The position numbers were made by a program, and so were the translations under genes. From Apis mellifera (lineage: Eukaryota; Arthropoda; Insecta; Hymenoptera; Apidae): DNA of 64,000 nt. Below, piece after piece: positions 25,236 through 37,284 of this stretch. The stretch covers positions 2,622,942 through 2,686,941 of the forward strand of contig NC_037646.1 of NCBI RefSeq assembly GCF_003254395.2, read 5' to 3'. Within the stretch, counting starts at the first letter, position 1. The number at the start of each line of letters is the position of its first letter. The notes beneath the pieces were generated by a model that searched no databases, had not been told where the DNA came from, and saw only the letters and a list, made by a program, of their open reading frames with translations.

Positions 25236-28200
25236 AATCGAAAATCGTGGAAAAATGTTATCGTACATTCGAGAAATTCGAACGTTTGCTCATAGTATCT
25301 TTTATAATATTCGTCGATCGATATAACAGACGATACGAAAATATTTTACATGAGTATGATATAGTTCCGTGTTGAGGTTAGGATTTCGCTTCTCGAATTT
25401 TTCTCGCGGTTTAATGCATCTTGAAAAAATCGCCGCAAATTCATGCCTGCCGGTAAGCTATATGTAAACGAAATATCTCTCGAGGAACAGTTAAAGTTGA
25501 TGATAATATCATACGTGAAATATAGAGAAAAATGATAGTGAATACATTCGACGAGTGACACCTTGACTAAATATATATTTGTCACTAGGACGCTGCTCGG
25601 TGTATCGAGTAAGTACGTGCAACGATCAACAGTACCGTCGTAAATAATTGTCTCTGTGTACGTATATGAGATCGAAAAAAAAAAAAAAAGAAAAAAAAAT
25701 GACTATGAATTATACAGAGTGAGTTAAATTGGAGGATAAAAGACCGAAATATCTTTCTCGAGAGTTGAAAGTAAAGGAAAAAAGATTCTGATTCACTTTG
25801 ATATTATTTCTTTTTTTTTTTTTTCTTTTAATTAATTCGGGGATCGTTACTTTCAAAGTTATCCACGTTATCATTGCCTCTAAATAAATCTACAAGTTTC
25901 TTTTTTTTTTCTCGATACGTTTCTCTCGACGAAAATCTTTAATCCTCGAGATGTGACACCGGTCGAACGATTCTTTCTTGAAAAAAAGAAAAAAAAAATG
26001 ATTTAACGTATGAGAATAAAAAAAAAAAAGGAAACCTAAATTATTCCGAGAAACACGAGCAGTAAGAAAATAATTATAAAAAATTGTAATTTTAATGGGT
26101 CGTTTCTAAAAAGAAATGCGTTGGTGCCAAAGGACATTGATATTGAAATATTTTGCAATTGTATCAAATTATTATCCATATGTATATATAAATATATATA
26201 TACATAAATATATATATATATATATACACTTTGGAAATTTTATTAACTACGACATGCAAGGAGTAAACATATAGATTCATTTAGGAAGAGATTGATAACC
26301 TTGGTAACTCTGAAAAAAAAAAATATCGAAAACATAATCTATAATTATGTATTTTATTAAAGACATTATTTATCATTTGTTGATGGCTCACTCTGCACAC
26401 TCGTATGCGTAATCGTGTATATAAGTAATTCAACATTCATATAATTGAAGGAGCTAATACCGATGATATTGAGTTTATTATTGTCATCTTATAATAAAAA
26501 GCATAAATCACGCTGACACAAATTATAAATGAAATTATCAATTCAAGAAGAATGTATATATATATGTATGACTATACAAATCTTCCCTAATCTAAAAAAT
26601 TCGATTATTGGCCCATTGACAAAATTCCATTTCGTTCTGAATAGCGCGTGACACATGATTAGCAATATACAAGTACATATATGCGTATATATATAGCTTT
26701 ATATACGTGTAACATCGATACACGTATATAAAGCGTATACAGGACGAGTCATATAAATTGTTATCCGAAAATAATCTCAAAAACTATCAAAAACATAATT
26801 TTTCTTTCGAATTGATCAATGTTGTTATTAAATTCGAAGAACAAAAGGAAGTTTATTCTATGTTAAATTATGAATTAATAAAAATTATCAAAATTATATA
26901 TTCTTATTCTGTAAAATTTAAAAAAAAATAAAAATATTAAAAAAATATTATGCAATTTTTAAATTTTTACAAATGATTATAAAATTAATATATTTCTATT
27001 TAGTACTTTAACTTTTTTAAATAATCACTTTTTAATGTAAATAAATAAAGAATAGAAAAAATTATATTATTCAATTACAAATTAAAAATAATAAATAATT
27101 TGTGAAAATTATTATCAATAACGTATTCTTTGAAATTCTTATATTTTTGTTTTACAATGAATCGTTACATGCATGTAACGACTTATTAAATCATGAATTA
27201 AATATTTATATAGAAATATTGCAGTATACAGTATATATTATTGTAGTCATATGTTTTCATAGTTTTAGAGAAATTAATTTGTAATAATTCACATGATCCA
27301 TCCTGCGAGCTTATAATCCAAGGCAAATTTCACTTTACCACTGTCCTTTCTCCAAGATTTACACGTAAAAACAATGATTAATGCTGTCTAAAACACCAAG
27401 GTTATTACACTTAAGTATTGCATTAGATCATATACATATATATGATCTAAATTTAAGTTGGAAATGCAGGGTACATGCTGGGCGTTGACCCTTTGCACTC
27501 GGAGAGAAATACAGCTCCAACATTTATTGCTTTCCTTTTCTATATCACGTTCGCGTAAATATGATTGCACGAGTGACAGATCTGCATTTAACAAAATTTA
27601 TAATTTCCATTTTATGATAAAATATATTCTAATAACAATTTTAAATTATGAAATCAAGGATATTCTTCGCCTATATTTATATTATTTTATTTATCTTTGA
27701 TTTTCTATCTGTAGTTACGTATAACTACAGTTCGAAAATTATTATTCTGATTAAATGCAATTCGAAAAACGAGGAATCAAATTAATAAATTAAAATATTC
27801 AAACGATTAATACTTCGACGAAGCATTTTTCTTTGAGGACAGAATTCCTCAAATAAAATAACTCGTAATGACTATTTTTAGATACAATTTCACTTTATCG
27901 TTCCTCGTTGTTCGTCAAAATTCGAAGGAAATCAAAGCCGTATTTGTTCCAAGTGCGGTCAAGTAAACAAACAAGCTAACACCAGTTACTGGGTATAGTG
28001 AATCTGAGATGGTAATTGGACTAGCTGATTGACTGAAAGTGTCGGTGGACCAAGGGTTTTGGGGGAACTGTTATTCAGGATTGTGGAAGCATGGTTGCGT
28101 TAACGCTGATTGACAACTAATTCGAAGAGCAGATACTGAACTGCGAATTCTGCGTATCTAACACTGTCTCTAAAAGTGTATATATAATATATATAATATA

Positions 28201-28695
28201 TAATATATATATTGTATATACCACGCATATACATTTATTATACAATTTCATCACTCATTTATTCGCTATATTTATAATTCGTATAATAAATGCATATATA
28301 TATATATGTGTGTGTATATACATATACACGTGTGCGCGTGCCCGCGCGTACGTGTACGTGTGTGTAGTACAGTATATGTTTTTTTTTTACAAATGTAGTA
28401 GGTGTAATAAGACGTGTAATAATACGGGCAATCCAAGGAAATTCTTTTCAGGCTCATCGGTGGAAAATATATAAATATTCTATTCTGTGACAGTAGAAAC
28501 ATATCAAGGGAGTGTGTGTGTAGGATCTGATACACGAGGCAAATCTTGTGTGTGTATACATTATTCAGATGTCCAGATGTGCATACGGATCCAAAAAAAA
28601 GAAAAAAAAAAAGTTACAAGTTCATTTATATGACGTGCTGGAGACATGATGGATAGAGGAAGACAGGAACAATTAGACGTACATCATATACAAGA

Positions 28696-28708
28696 GGGGG
28701 GGGGGGGG
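28696..28708 (+). repeat. G13 homopolymer (poly-C in the slo transcript)
   Basis: Thirteen consecutive G on the plus strand, hence C13 in the pre-mRNA, 83 bases downstream of the exon 5c donor. G/C homopolymers are otherwise nearly absent here, where A/T runs are common. Poly-C is a target for KH-domain poly(C)-binding proteins; a splicing role is inference. Confidence 0.85.
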
Positions 28709-28791
28709 CAGTGGTGAGCAGTTTGACAATAATTAGGACTGCGAAAGGTGACTCAACTCGGGAAAGCTAGTTGGTTGGCTGTGTCTCTCAC

Positions 28792-28883
28792 CTGCGACCT
28801 CGCTCGTTCTTCAAAGTGCCGCCATACTTGTTTCGCGTCCCGATCAGGTCAATTATCTCGGGGATACAACTGGCGAATATGGC
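28792..28883 (-). CDS. slo: slo alternative exon 5c: S6 end and RCK1 linker
   Basis: Third version of exon 5: 92 bases, same phases. It encodes AIFASCIPEIIDLIGTRNKY then GGTLKNERGR plus AG. The charge ring is PEIID, so aspartate replaces the second glutamate, and the residue before IPEI is cysteine. Acceptor GTGGTGTAG, sharing GTGTAG/GC with exon 5b; donor AG/GTGAGA, stronger than those of 5a and 5b. GC is 53 percent. A poly-C tract lies 83 bases after its donor in the transcript. It is nearest to exon 6 but still 6.2 kb from it. A very similar version occurs in other insect Slo proteins as far as I recall. Confidence 0.95.
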
Positions 28884-31439
28884 CTACACCACGTGATAGA
28901 ACAGAACACAACACTCGCATCAATACACTTGTGTGACAAGGGTGACAATTGTATGCTTTATTTTTGTTTCTGTTTTTTTTTTTGTTTTTCTTTTGTTGTT
29001 GTTGTTGTTGTTTTTTTTTTTTTTTTCGTTTTTCTTTTCACATTTACAGATTTCAGTCCACCAGTAGTTTCGTCGTCTTGTCCAATGTCGAAATGTGATT
29101 CGCAACATGTCGTTTGTTACAAATGCTAGTAACCTTAGCTAGTTTGTTTTCAGTTGCTTTTCTTTTTTTGTTGGTATTCTTTTTTCTCTGAGCTGGCGAG
29201 GGGGAGGAAATTTGCATTTATGAACGGAAGTAAGTTTTGGCTCAGCTACCGGGCTCCGCGGCCACTCATAGAGACACGATTAACAGTGCTGTACCGCTAT
29301 GGGTGCCACGGCCCAAATAGTTAAATATGTAAATATGGAAACGAACACGTTCCAAATAAAGGGCGGGGTAGGTAGGCTACCTACACCTAGGTCCTACACT
29401 CCTACACCTAGACCTATAACGATAACTACACGTGCCGACACGTCTACCTAGTCCATTGGCAGGTAGGTCGTAATGTATTCAATTTTGTATTGAATTTTGC
29501 GCGAAATTCTTGCGATGCAAACACAGGATACGTTTCTCTAGACAATTAAACATATTTTCGTTTGTCTGGCTTTTTCGTTAACGAAGAATCGCTTCTATCT
29601 TCTCGTTGGATATACGTATGAACGTCGACGAACGGATCGAGAAAGATTTCGAGAAAACGTTTTTTTCGTCTAATTTAAATATTTTCCTTTTTTTTTTTTT
29701 TTGTTCTTTTTCGAAAATACGAAAATACAAGAACCCCCTGTAGCACGAAATATCGATCGCAGAGTAAACCGGTTTGTTTTTTTTTTTTTTTTTTTTTTTT
29801 TACCCGAACGAAATTTTCCCAAAAAATTGTTCAAGAGAAGATATTCCTGTTTGAAAAAGGTTAGTGTCATCATGTATGACTTTGATCATTGAAAGTATAT
29901 ATATATATAGTATATTGCCTATTGGTGACGAACGAAGGACGCGTTTCAAATGCACTGTATCGTTGCCGCACGATAAAATGAAAATGCACCATCCTGTATT
30001 TCTGATTAAAAGAGCAGTTAGCGAGCGATGTTAGCGTCTAGGTAAGAATATATCACTCGTCCATATTAACGCTTCGCACAATCGAATGCAGCCTTTAGAA
30101 ATGTACGAAAGCAAATGTAGACATAGTTTAGTAGTTTATCGTTTCGACTATGCCATATCGCAACATTGATGCGATTCTCTTTCTTCCTCTTCTCGATTGT
30201 AGGATGCTCTCGACGTATGTGTCCACTTTGAAACTTACAATCCGAATGATCATTTTGAAGCAAATGCACGACCTATAATTCTGCAATTTTTTTTTCTTCT
30301 TTTTTCTTTCTTTCTTTTTTTTTTTTTTGTTCTTTTTGGAAAAAAATCGTCGATCGGCCTTTTTTATAAATTTATGCAATTGATTCGTACAAGGTGTGTA
30401 TCACGTTTGACAAATAAAGACTTCTTTAGCCAAAAATGAAATAATATTGCTTCTAAAATACATTTATATAATATATTATTAATATTATAGTGAAATTTAA
30501 ATTATATAATTTACTAATAAAATTAATTTTGTTTAATGATGTGTAAAATATGATTGTATTCATATATTGAATTAATAATAATAGAAATTTAATGAATGAA
30601 GTATTTCAATTTTGGCTTAGAATTTTCATTTGTTTGAATTAAAATAATGAAAATATTCATATTATACACGTAGTACAAACAAAAATATCCGTATCGATCA
30701 TAGAAATAGCAACTAATTGATGTACTATAAATAATTTAAAGAAAAATTTACAAAATGTTAATAAAGGAAATGCTTCTTCTATCCAATAAACATATGTTTG
30801 ATCCTACTTTATTTTTTAAATAAGAAATTTCATATATTCTGATTAAAACTTTAATAATAATTTTATTAAAAATCTAAGAATAAATTTTAATTTAGCTATT
30901 CTAATAAAATCTTTATAATTTAATATTATTGATCATAAATGTGAACATTTCATGAGGTAATTGAAAATTTTTACTTTACAAAATTTTATAAAACAATGAT
31001 TAATCTTTCAATAATAGATATTAAAATTATTAAAAAAAATTACTATTATGAATAAAATAAAAAAAAAATATTTCTTTCAATTTCAAATTAAATTTAAATA
31101 ATTCCATTATATATCGTATTTATACTCGTAAATATTGTTGAGAACTAATTTAAACACTAATTTAAACGAATGAATACCAAGTAATCGTACAGGCCAATAG
31201 ACGATCGATCTCGAACGACTAGTTTTTTTTCAAAAAAAGAAGCATGCGTCTGCGGCAACGAAGTCTGTGAGCGTAATCGCGTTATAATACAACATTTTCG
31301 TAAATCAATTATTGTTATATTTGATTTACGAAATTTACGAAATAAAAGTGTTTCTTGGGACATGGGCTAGTGTCATTCTATGCGTGTATGTTGTCTCTTA
31401 TACGCTTTCCTTTCGCTCAGTGATGCATGTTTGTGTGAA

Positions 31440-31600
31440 TAAATATCCGCATATACACGCACATACATACGTATCCATATATGTGTACACATGGTGCAGA
31501 AAATATGCACGATGTGCACACACATATCACACAAACACACACACACATACACATGATTATTATACACGTGTATGTACGTGTATACAAGTATACATATTTA
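31440..31600. repeat. CA/TATACA microsatellite region
   Basis: Short runs of CA, ACAT and TATG units, including ACACACACACAC near 31535-31550. The open frames reading through it are repeat translations. Confidence 0.8.
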
Positions 31601-32990
31601 TATGGAGAGAAAGAAAAGAAGAAAAAAATAATAAAGTATATGTATATGCATATACACATGTAATGTGTTAACGATGATCGTGATGGAGATATTGTGACTT
31701 TTTACTAATCTTTCTCTTGTAATTTTCGTTTGAAAAATATTCTTGGAATGGCTGCGATAAATGTTTGCCTGTCACATGAAACTGTACATACATACATATA
31801 TTTAATATTCAACTACAGATGTTTGAAAGATTTAAAAGATTTGAACATTTTTCAAGTCGAAATAAAACGAAAATCATGAATTGAACAAAATTTTTTTCTT
31901 GGTTCATTTGTTATTCGATTATTGACAAATAAAAATTATCGAAAATATCATTAGATGCAAGAAAATTTTGATAACTCGACTATTGAAGGCACAATGATCT
32001 TTGTAATTTTTAATATTTTTAATATTATTGAAATATAAAATTATATAAAAAATAATAATAATATTTATCTCTATAATTAATATATTTTTAAGACTTGTAC
32101 GAGTTAAACAATTAAAAAATCCAAGATTTATTAATTATGAGGAATATTATGTTCTCTTCTGCTTAAATTATCATATATTTATTTCAGCAGAAAGATATAT
32201 TCTGGCACGTATGGATTCATTTCTATTTGTCAATAATTAAAAGAGCAAAGCCTCAAATACAATTTTTTCATTTTCTTGATTTTCGTCTTATTTTGTCTCG
32301 AAAAATCAGCCCTTAAATTTTTCAATACTCAGTAATTGAATATTCCGTATACATATATTGTATATAATAATATACATTTATGCATATGTATGTAATTGTT
32401 AAAAAAAAATAAAAAGAGATAAAAAAGAGAGAAAGAGAAAGACAGAGAAAAAGGAAGATAGATCTTTTCGATGTGATTGAAACTCTAAAGGCTATCTATG
32501 TGCCTGAATAATACGAAGTAAGGATAATGAATAATAAGCGTCCCACGGGAAACGGCGGGAAGGCTGTCATAATCATTATATAATTATCGTATAATATATC
32601 AAATTGTAAAATTATTGTTGTAAAATTATTCAAAAATATAATAAAATGAAAGTATCGAATTACTAATATATTCGAATTATCAAAGTATGAATACGCGAAT
32701 AAAAAATAAAATCTCATATAGGAATATAATTATCGACGATATGTATGTACTTATGTATGTATGTATATATCATGAATACATTATATCTACGTTAACAACA
32801 AAAAAAAAAAAAAAAAAAGAAAAGAGATACTCGACCGAACTCGAGTAACTTCTTCTAAATTTACCAATGAGTACAAAGGGAGTATAAACCCATGCTTGGT
32901 TACTTCTTCTACGTCTTATTACCATGCGACACACGAATAAGCGGATATGAAGTATATATTCAAGTTCCACGCGATTGGTGGTTCCACGAT

Positions 32991-33010
32991 CACGTGACTT
33001 TTCTCACGTG
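32991..33010. promoter_or_regulatory. two closely spaced CACGTG E-boxes
   Basis: CACGTG occurs at 32991-32996 and 33005-33010, in a GC-richer intronic patch. CACGTG is bound by bHLH factors, including the CLOCK/CYCLE type. Any enhancer role in this intron is inference; single CACGTG words occur elsewhere in the window. Confidence 0.3.
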
Positions 33011-33457
33011 TACTGTACGCCTTCTCCGCGTTAGGCCCGTTCGACGCCAAAAAAAAAGGTTAAGCGTTGTGTTTCTCGCAATTATATAATGTATATACGT
33101 GCAATTTCTACTTAATAAAAAATCCCTAATAAGAGCAGCCGCATGTGCCTACGCCTGCACCCCCTTCTACTGCTGCGTTCTAATTTCAAGTGCCAAAGTA
33201 TAATATTATTTTATGTAATCAAGCCAGAAATCGTGTCTTGATTCGACGGTGTGGGGTTTCTTCATTTTTTTCTTTTTTTTTTTTTTTTTTTTTTTGTTGT
33301 TGTTTTTACTTTTCACTCATGCGTCGAGTGAAAGAAACCGTTCCTCTCTAACAGGCCATTCCGCGAAAGGTTTCTTCACCTTTGGAAAAAACTCTACAGG
33401 CTAGCCAGAGCACTAACGCATGCCACCAAGAAACTCGGTTTGTGAATAAAGAGGGAT

Positions 33458-33515
33458 AGATAGATAGATAGAGCAGAATAGATAGATAGATAGAGATAGA
33501 GAGAGAAAGAGAGAA
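33458..33515 (+). repeat. GATA/GA microsatellite
   Basis: Two runs of GATA units separated by a short interruption, then GA units. Confidence 0.85.
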
Positions 33516-36500
33516 AACAAAAATGCCCACGAGTCGCTGATACTTTTTTAGAATATCTTTATTTTTAATATTTTTTTTTTTTCCTCTTCCCCCTTTCATT
33601 TTCTTAACCCTCAAGTGTATGATAGTTAAATCAAAGTCAAATCTAATTTTTTGCTAATTTGGATCAAAAGTAATTTATAATCTGAATATCTGATTTTTTA
33701 ATCGTTGATACGACCATCATATCACGAGGATTAATTAATATATACTTGTTTTAATTAATTAAAAGTATCAGCGACATTCGCAACCCGCTGTTTCACGATT
33801 CCTCCTTTTCATTCCGTACCATTCTACCGATCATTCGAATTTTATGACGAATTTCCGAAAAACCTAAGTTTCTCATGCTGATCGCATAATTTCAGTTTAG
33901 TCAAGATACGATTTTCCTATATCAAATCATTGGAATGTTGGATTGAAACAAAAGAAAATGGATTTGTAATTTTCTTCTCTGGGACAACTGGGAATGTTAT
34001 ATAAATAAAAAAACTCGTTTTTCATTTATAAAGAAACGCTTTTAAGGGGAATAAAATTTCAAGGGGGAAAAATTTCCAATTTCTCAGATATTATTTATCC
34101 ATCGAAGAGTATGTATAATAGATGATGGTAATGTGAAAGATTCACATTGTTGAGTCGATCATTGCGCTTCTTCTAGAAAGTAGGGTTTTTTAGGAAGCTT
34201 CAAATGATTATTTTTTAATAATTTTAATAATTTACACCGTTTCGAATTTTTCGAAATTTTTATTGAAATAAAAGTTGCATAATTCGTTAAATTGGTGATA
34301 TTCGTCGAACTATGCCATATATCCTAAATAAAATCACTGAGTTGCCGGGATGTAGAAATAAATATGAAATGCAATAAATGTTATAGATTCATTTAAAATT
34401 ATCTCTTCCTGTTGATTAATCGATACAAATATCGTCACGTTGATATATCACGATGATACACACGAGCTATAATGACTCGTCAAAGATTAGAGATAGCATG
34501 TAACACTTTTCTAAGCGATGATGGAGAAAATTGAATCTATTAATAAATCGATTAATAAATAATTGAATTTAATTGCCTGTTTATATTATGAATATCCAAA
34601 TATGAGATCCCAAATTATTTTTTATGTTATAAAATATTAAAGATGAATAATTAAAAAAGTATAATTAAAAAAATATTTTATAATTCGAAACATAATGATA
34701 TATGTATAAATTCTCGTTATATTCTATTAATAATTTTTACATTTTACTTTGTATCTTGTAGAATTTTTCAAAATTATCGAATAAGCAAATAAAATATTAT
34801 TTCACTTTTTAATAAAAAAAAATTGAAACATTATAAAAATTTAAAATTGAATTTAAAAAAATAAAAATAATAGAAGATTTACAAAATAATGATGAAAAAA
34901 TGATAAAATCAATTTTTGAAAGAAAAAAATATATTAAATTATTAAATTAAATTTAATAAAATAAATTCAATTATTTGAAACTAAAAATATATCCAAAATA
35001 TTTATAACAAATATAAATTTATAGATCTAGAAAAGAAATAAAATTTGTTTCACCAATTTTCTCTATCTTTTCTTAGAAAGTATCTACAGCTTCTCTTAAT
35101 TTAAAGAAAAAGTCATTTTGTACATAAGATGATTATATATATATATATATACATATATGATTATAAATGTTATATATATATATACAGTGGATTTAACAAT
35201 TTCCATTCACCTTACCGATATTCCTTCAATGAAGTATAATCAAAATCAACGATTCACATTTAATAATAAACAGTAAAACAATGATCTAAATATCATAGAA
35301 AATAATTAATATAACAATGCAAAATAATTAAACTATAAAAATATAAATAATTTCTCTCTTAATTTGTTAACGAAAAATCATTTAACCGTCAATAGAGAAT
35401 TTAATTTTATTGCAAAATAAGTTAAAAATTGATCGAAATTTAACGTATCGAAATCAGCAATTTTATTATACTAATCCTCTACAAAATCTCTACAATAAAA
35501 TAAAATCTCGAAGGTGCTATAATATAACAAATTCCACAGATACGTAAGATATTATAATACAAAAACAAAAATACCAGTGCGATATAAAAATTAATTATAG
35601 AATTAAAAAAATGATCAATATTATAGAGAATATGTACAATATACTTTAATACTTTGACCTGGTTCTTGTTGTTTCGTTTCAAATATTTATCTTACGTACA
35701 AATAAATCAAAATAAACGTTTCATCTTCGTCATAATAATAAAATAAACGAAACTTTTTAACATAAAATATAATAAAAAATATATATATATATAATGCTGA
35801 TGTACTTAATTTTGATTCATTATTATTTGCTATATTGAGATAAGATGTGAGGAAACTTTTCCACTGTATAGAGAGAGAAGAAAGAAAAATCGAAAGAAAA
35901 ATTCTCACGATCAGATGATCCACCTTCATCGATGATTATCATTAAAACGAGAACCAAGTCGTTGAAAAAGATTTTTAAACGCGCAAATCAACGTTTCATG
36001 CCGAAGCAATCGATGATCTATTCCTGTTACGCAATTAAAAGCAGAAGGGTTGCCCGATTCAATGGAAAATAATATAATAAAAAAGATAATACGCAGCAAG
36101 AAAGAAAACATACGTTACAACTGAAAATCAATCGCGCCTTATTTAGATAGATTAAACAAAAAAAAAAAAGAAAATAAACAAAAGAAGAAAAATTAATCGA
36201 TAAATCGTAAAAAGGAATAAGAATATACAAACTACATCTCGAATCCGTGCGGTGAGGCTCATATACATATTACCATGTATATATGTATATATGTATAATA
36301 AATATATATATATAGATATTTAGAAAGATAAAGAAAGAGAAAGAAATAGAGAGAGATGCAACAGTAATATATTGATCTCATCTACTATAGTGTAATATAA
36401 ACATGTGTGTATATAACAATAAAAAACTCGTGTGTGTATTTCTCTTTTTACAAAAGTCCAAGCATACCAGCACGTGTTTACCAATATATTTGCTAACTGG

Positions 36501-36964
36501 TAAAAAGGTGGGTAAGAAAAGCGGTGAGAGTCAGCACAAGGTACGTTAAATAAATGGTGAAAGAAATGGGGCAGTGGTTCAGAAATAAGGATGCCACTTG
36601 TTTCTAACAGTTACGGACCAGGTGTAGTGAAGGTGAAGGATATTTACGCTATTTAAAAAATTATTCTGGATAGCAGTTGCGAATCTGTTTATATATATTC
36701 AAAAAACATCGTCTCGAATAAAGTTATAGAGAAATATGGCCAAAAATATCGATCGAAAAATATCGAAAAACACAAAATAAAATCATTGCTGATAAAAATA
36801 TATTTCTATTCCAAAATACAAAAATTTACACAAAAAAATTAAAGAATCGAATAATTCTCCATCAAAAGAAAATAGTACATTTATAATCATTTATCAAAAT
36901 TTAAATTTAAATTTTTATCATCTTCCCATTTTTTTTATCTTTAGAACAAAGCAAAATTATCTTG

Positions 36965-37004
36965 CGTAGGTAAGACTTTACCTACGATAGGTAAGATTAT
37001 TACC
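36965..37004. other. hairpin pair with donor-like words
   Basis: A 9-base perfect stem (CGTAGGTAA, loop GACT, TTACCTACG) at 36965-36986 is followed by a 5-base stem GGTAA/TTACC at 36990-37004. On both strands the stems contain GTAGGTAA or AGGTAAG, which look like 5' splice sites. It sits about 190 bases downstream of exon 5b in the transcript. Confidence 0.6.
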
Positions 37005-37192
37005 GAAAAAGAATTGAAATATTGAAAAAAGAAAAAAAATAATGAGAAAATTAACCGATAAACGAGTCACTTTGCTATCCAGATAGTCTTCGCTCCTCCT
37101 CGCAAACTATGTGACTACAAGGATAACAGTTCAAGGACTAGTTTCAAGGGGTGTCTTTGGCTGGCTTCCACGTAGGTGGATATCTGGGATAC

Positions 37193-37284
37193 CTGCGTCC
37201 ACGCTCGCGCTTGTACTGGCCACCGTACTTGCAGCGGTTCGCGGCGAGCTCCGTGATCTCTGGGATCCAGCTGGCGAACACCGC
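37193..37284 (-). CDS. slo: slo alternative exon 5b: S6 end and RCK1 linker
   Basis: Second version of exon 5, again 92 bases with the same phases. It encodes AVFASWIPEITELAANRCKY then GGQYKRERGR plus AG. Both charge-ring glutamates are kept (PEITE), but the residue before IPEI is tryptophan and the linker carries a cysteine and more arginines. It is the most divergent of the three. It is also strikingly GC-rich (61 of 92 bases, 66 percent) in very AT-rich DNA. Acceptor GTGTGTAG, donor AG/GTATCC, which is weak. The 100 bases downstream in the transcript are also GC-rich and run into a hairpin region near 36965-37004. It would give channels with a different inner pore mouth and linker. Confidence 0.95.

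Larger units (their letters stand above)
22619..28791 (-). other. slo: slo intron between exons 5c and 6
   Basis: A 6.2 kb intron. It contains a GC-rich island at 27950-28170, TG/CG repeats at 28300-28370 and a 12-base-stem palindrome at 27423-27450. It also contains GA tracts at 25155-25235 and 22917-22957, two small hairpins at 24312-24372, and the inverted-repeat element at about 23194-24117. The 22917-22957 tract reads as CU about 300 bases before exon 6. No supported gene. Confidence 0.75.
28884..37192 (-). other. slo: slo intron between exons 5b and 5c
   Basis: An 8.3 kb intron. Contents: the hairpin pair above; a GC-richer block at 36470-36660; a GATA/GA repeat at 33458-33515; poly-T at 33278-33296; a segment with two CACGTG words at 32991-33010; a CA/TG-rich repeat region at 31440-31600; poly-T runs at 29689-29702 and 29778-29801; and a GC-rich block at 29190-29480. 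No supported gene. Confidence 0.75.

Noticed and set aside
31312..31671. Open frames on both strands rich in H, T and C
   Set aside because: They are translations of CA/TG and TATG microsatellites.
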